From positions 1-6,050 of the forward strand of contig JALHSW010000614.1 of assembly GCA_022865365.1 (NCBI GenBank): a stretch of 6,050 nt of DNA, given 5' to 3'. Both the position numbers and the translations under genes were made by a program. Shown piece by piece: positions 3,514 through 6,050 of this stretch. Numbering within the stretch: position 1 is the first letter of the stretch; every line of letters starts with the position of its first letter. Below the pieces are notes generated by a model. The model did not search any database. It was not told the DNA's origin and saw nothing but the letters and a program-made list of their open reading frames with translations. Source of the stretch: Acidimicrobiia bacterium. GTDB lineage: Bacteria; Actinomycetota; Acidimicrobiia; IMCC26256; PALSA-555.

Positions 3514-5359
3514 TCCGTGGGCCGCGGCGACGCGGTCACGTGTCCGCGAGATCGCGCCGGAGCGACCCCGGGTACCGGGACGCCCGGCTGTACCGGGTCG
3601 TTCCCATCGGTCCGATCCCGCGCGCTCGACTCGCGTTCGTTCTGGCACCCGGCGCCACGCTCCGGGCGTTCCCGCACCCCGCACCCCTGCGCCCAGACCC
3701 CGCGGGCGGTTGATCGCGATCCTCGTCGCGATCGGGCTCGTCTACGCGGTCCTCGGTGCCCGCTTGATCGACGTCCAGGCTCGTGACCGCGACCACTACC
3801 GGCAGCTCGGTGTGCACCAACGGCTGCACACGGTCGCGCTGCCTGCGGAGCGGGGCAGCATCTTCGATCGCAACGGCAACGACCTCGCCGTGTCGGTCTC
3901 CCGCTCGAGCGTCTGGGCGGATCCGCGCGTGATCGGCGACCCCGACGCGTACGCGGCCAAGCTGGCGCCGATCCTCGGAATCGACGCCATCGAGCTCGCC
4001 AACGACCTCGGTACGAAGGACCGCGCCTTCGTGTACGTCGCGCGCACCGTCGAGCGCGGGGTAGCGGCCAAGGTCCGTGCACTCGACCTCGCCGGCGTCG
4101 GCTTCGTGCCGGAGACCAAGCGCTACTACCCGGCCGGTGCGCTCGCCGCGCCGCTCCTCGGGTTTGTCGGCGTCGACAACAACGGGCTCGCCGGGCTCGA
4201 AGCGGGCCAGGAAGGGCCACTTGCGGGCAAGCCTGGGCGGATGGAGGTGGAGCGCGACCCCCAAGGTCGAGAGCTCCCCGAAGGCGAGCGCCGTGTCACC
4301 GAGCCACGCTCGGGCGACGACCTGCTGCTCACGATCGACCAGTCGCTGCAATACGAGGTCGAGCGGGTGCTCGCCGAAGAGGTCGGAGTCGCGAAGGCCA
4401 AGGGCGGCACGGCCGTGCTGGCCGACGTTCGCACCGGCGACGTCCTCGCGATGGCGACCGTCGAGGGTGCGACACCGGATGCGGAGGCACACCCGGCCGC
4501 GGCAGGAACGCCGAACCGTCCACTCACCGATGTGTTCGAGCCCGGCTCCACCAACAAGGTGGTCACCATCGCAGCCGCGCTGGAAGCGGGCCTCGTGACC
4601 CCGAGTACGACGTTGGCGGTTCCCGGTCAGCTCACCGTCGACGGGCAGAAGTACCAGGACGTGCACTCGCACCCGACCCAGCTCAGCGTCGCCGACATCG
4701 TGAGGCTGTCGTCGAACGTCGGCACGATCCTGATCGCGCGCAGGCTCGGCCAGGCCCGCTTCGATGCCGCGTTGCGTTCGTTCGGGTTCGGCACCCCGAC
4801 CGGCCTCGCCTTCCCGGGCGAAGCATCGGGGATATTGCTCTCGCTCGCCGACTACAACGCCACGAGCCTCGCCTCGATGCCGATCGGGAGCGGCATCGCC
4901 GTCACCGCGATGCAGATGCTCGACGTCTACCTGACCATCGCGAACGAAGGCGTGGCCCGGGCCCCGTGCCTCGTCTCGGCCACGATCGACGCCGACGGGC
5001 AGCGCCACGAGGCGCCGCTCGGCGCTTCGCGGCGGGTGGTCTCACCGCAGACGGCGGCCTCCATGCGCACCATGCTCGAGTCGGTCGTCGCGGACGGGAC
5101 GGGCACCAAGGCTCAGATCCCGGGCTACCGCGTCGCGGGCAAGACCGGGACGGCCAGGAAGCCGCCGTACGAGAAGCCGCCCTACCGGTACGTGGTGTCC
5201 TTCGCCGGGTTCGCACCGGCCGACTCCCCCCGCCTCGCGGCCATCGTGGTGCTCGACGAGCCCCAGGTGAACGCGACCGGCGGCGAGATCGCGGCACCGA
5301 CGTTCTCCCGGATCATGCAGTACGGGCTTGCCGTCGACCGCGTACCCGCCGCCGGATGA
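3497..5359 (+). CDS. ftsI: FtsI/PbpB, septal peptidoglycan transpeptidase (class B PBP)
   Basis: This 620-residue membrane-anchored D,D-transpeptidase cross-links septal peptidoglycan and works with the glycosyltransferase FtsW. Its order is: a cytoplasmic tail (1-70) with 17 Arg and 14 Pro; a transmembrane anchor at about 71-90; the pedestal/dimerisation domain beginning near LPAERGSIFDRNG (115-127) and running to about 270; and the penicillin-binding domain. All three catalytic motifs are intact: S351-T-N-K354 (nucleophile, in FEPGSTNK), S405-S-N407 and K549-T-G551 (in AGKTGTARK). There are no PASTA repeats, as in mycobacterial PbpB/FtsI and unlike PBP2x. Length is normal for actinobacterial FtsI. 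The start is TTG, overlapping ftsL by 17 nt, with GAGGTGAAGG 6 nt upstream. It is coupled to rsmH and ftsL and followed 99 nt later by murE. PBPs of the elongation type (PBP2/MrdA) are excluded by the dcw context. Confidence 0.96.
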   Translation: MAPDRDPWAAATRSRVREIAPERPRVPGRPAVPGRSHRSDPARSTRVRSGTRRHAPGVPAPRTPAPRPRGRLIAILVAIGLVYAVLGARLIDVQARDRDHYRQLGVHQRLHTVALPAERGSIFDRNGNDLAVSVSRSSVWADPRVIGDPDAYAAKLAPILGIDAIELANDLGTKDRAFVYVARTVERGVAAKVRALDLAGVGFVPETKRYYPAGALAAPLLGFVGVDNNGLAGLEAGQEGPLAGKPGRMEVERDPQGRELPEGERRVTEPRSGDDLLLTIDQSLQYEVERVLAEEVGVAKAKGGTAVLADVRTGDVLAMATVEGATPDAEAHPAAAGTPNRPLTDVFEPGSTNKVVTIAAALEAGLVTPSTTLAVPGQLTVDGQKYQDVHSHPTQLSVADIVRLSSNVGTILIARRLGQARFDAALRSFGFGTPTGLAFPGEASGILLSLADYNATSLASMPIGSGIAVTAMQMLDVYLTIANEGVARAPCLVSATIDADGQRHEAPLGASRRVVSPQTAASMRTMLESVVADGTGTKAQIPGYRVAGKTGTARKPPYEKPPYRYVVSFAGFAPADSPRLAAIVVLDEPQVNATGGEIAAPTFSRIMQYGLAVDRVPAAG

Positions 5360-5391
5360 CGGCCATGATCGGAAGACTGAGCAGGACTGTG

Positions 5392-5420
5392 ATCGGCCAC
5401 CGAGGCTCGGCCGATACCCT
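5392..5420 (+). promoter_or_regulatory. Possible murE promoter with overlapping dyad
   Basis: ATCGGCC (5392-5398) and GGCCGAT (5409-5415) form a perfect 7-bp inverted repeat with a 10-nt centre that itself contains CCGAG-G-CTCGG (5400-5410). The right arm overlaps TACCCT (5415-5420), a TAnnnT -10 candidate whose predicted start would be near 5427, about 32 nt before the murE GTG. No convincing -35 is seen. The dyad could be an operator over a secondary promoter or an attenuating hairpin after ftsI. No U-tract follows. Confidence 0.3.
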
Positions 5421-5440
5421 GATCGATGTTCTGTGACCCG

Positions 5441-5450
5441 AAGGGAAGGA
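5441..5450 (+). promoter_or_regulatory. Ribosome binding site of murE, favouring the GTG start
   Basis: AAGGGAAGGA ends 8 nt before GTG 5459 and 14 nt before the in-frame ATG 5465. The spacing favours GTG, and the resulting MRMQALL aligns with the common MurE N-terminus MRLSELL. Confidence 0.6.
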
Positions 5451-5458
5451 TCGCGCGC

Positions 5459-6050
5459 GTGCGCATGCAGGCGCTCTTGGAGGACGTCCACGTGCTCGAG
5501 GTCTTTGGCGATCGCGACATCGAGGTGACGTCGGTGACGCACGAGAGCCGACGTGTCGCTCCCGGAGCCCTCTTCGCGTGCGTCCCCGGTGCGCGCACCG
5601 ACGGCCACGACCACGCCGGTGAAGCGGTGGCCGCCGGCGCCGTCGCGCTGTTGGACGAGCGCCCCCTCGGGCTCGGGGTCGCCGAGGCCGTGGTCCCGAG
5701 CACGCGCGTCGCTATGGGTCCGATCGCGGCAAGGCTCTTCGGCGTGCCGTCGCGGGCGATGCGGTGCCTCGGGATCACCGGCACGAACGGCAAGACGACG
5801 ACGACCTATCTGCTGGAAGCCATCGCCCAGGCCGCGGGGGAACGGGTGGGGGTCGTGGGAACCACGGGGGCACGGCTCGACGGTGTCATGGTGCCGCTCG
5901 AGCACACCACCCCTGAGGCCCCCGACCTTCAGGCCCTGCTCGCTCGGATGCGCGACGCCGATGTGGCGGTCGTGGCCATGGAGGTCTCGTCGCACGCCCT
6001 CGCACAGCACCGGGTCGACGGCACGCACTTCGCAGCGGTGTGCTTCACCA
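5459..6050 (+). CDS. murE: MurE, UDP-MurNAc-tripeptide synthetase (N-terminal part)
   Basis: The first 197 residues are present; the gene runs off the window. MurE is the cytosolic ATP-dependent ligase that adds the third residue (meso-diaminopimelate or L-lysine) to UDP-MurNAc-L-Ala-D-Glu. The N-terminal uridine-binding domain is visible: VTHESRRVAPGALFACVPG (26-44) and DGHDHAGEAVAAGA (48-61). The central Mur ligase ATPase domain follows: GITGTNGKTTTTYLLE (105-120, P-loop with K112), VGTTGARLDG (133-142), EHTTPEAPDLQALL (148-161, substrate-contacting TTPE) and MEVSSHALAQHRV (174-186, metal/ATP-contacting Glu and His). The motif that separates DAP- from Lys-adding enzymes lies beyond the edge, so the amino acid cannot be read here. 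GTG 5459 is the preferred start; ATG 5465 is the alternative. The 99-nt gap after ftsI suggests partial transcriptional independence. Confidence 0.96.
   Translation, partial: MRMQALLEDVHVLEVFGDRDIEVTSVTHESRRVAPGALFACVPGARTDGHDHAGEAVAAGAVALLDERPLGLGVAEAVVPSTRVAMGPIAARLFGVPSRAMRCLGITGTNGKTTTTYLLEAIAQAAGERVGVVGTTGARLDGVMVPLEHTTPEAPDLQALLARMRDADVAVVAMEVSSHALAQHRVDGTHFAAVCFT

Noticed and set aside
3536..5008. A 490-codon open frame on the - strand opposite ftsI
   Set aside because: It is a shadow of the GC-biased third positions of ftsI, which has all catalytic motifs; the antisense product shows no recognisable domain.
1832..5386. 11-mer ACTGAGCAGGA repeated at 1832-1842 and 5376-5386
   Set aside because: Several 11-mer repeats are expected by chance in a window of this size, and the flanks do not match.

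Overview
This window is GC-rich (roughly 70% by eye) with strongly GC-ending codons. It holds the start of a dcw (division and cell wall) cluster in the order mraZ - rsmH - ftsL - ftsI - murE, all on the + strand. The gene order, the long basic/proline-rich N-termini of FtsL and FtsI, the TTG/GTG starts and TAnnnT-type -10 elements point to an actinobacterium. The divergent FtsL and the overall protein style suggest the Acidimicrobiia side of the phylum rather than Mycobacterium or Streptomyces, but that placement is an inference.

Region by region: 1-97 has no supported gene but carries a possible promoter. 98-373 is a small protein of unknown function, possibly leaderless. 374-523 is a purine-rich spacer with a possible -10. 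524-1036 encodes an HNH endonuclease-fold protein with a TTG start. A compact hairpin at 1064-1083 probably ends that transcript. 1084-1391 is a G-rich control region with many same-strand GTGG repeats and a good promoter (TTGACG, 17 bp, TAGGGT), followed by mraZ at 1392. The 230-nt mraZ-rsmH gap holds the most striking non-coding structure: a 26-bp closing stem (19 bp perfect) around two 9-bp hairpins. It fits, by position and architecture, the actinobacterial mraW RNA leader. rsmH (2057), ftsL (3031) and ftsI (3497) then overlap one another. A 99-nt gap with a dyad and a -10-like hexamer precedes murE, which starts at 5459 and runs off the right edge.

How the genes work together: MraZ is a transcriptional repressor of its own operon. 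RsmH methylates 16S rRNA in the ribosomal P site. FtsL is a membrane scaffold of the divisome. FtsI is the septal transpeptidase that cross-links peptidoglycan. MurE adds the third amino acid to the UDP-MurNAc peptide precursor. Control appears layered: MraZ-type repeats at the promoter, a structured RNA in front of rsmH that may govern its translation, stop/start overlaps that couple rsmH-ftsL-ftsI, and a possible secondary promoter before murE. No mobile element, tRNA, rRNA or CRISPR array was seen.
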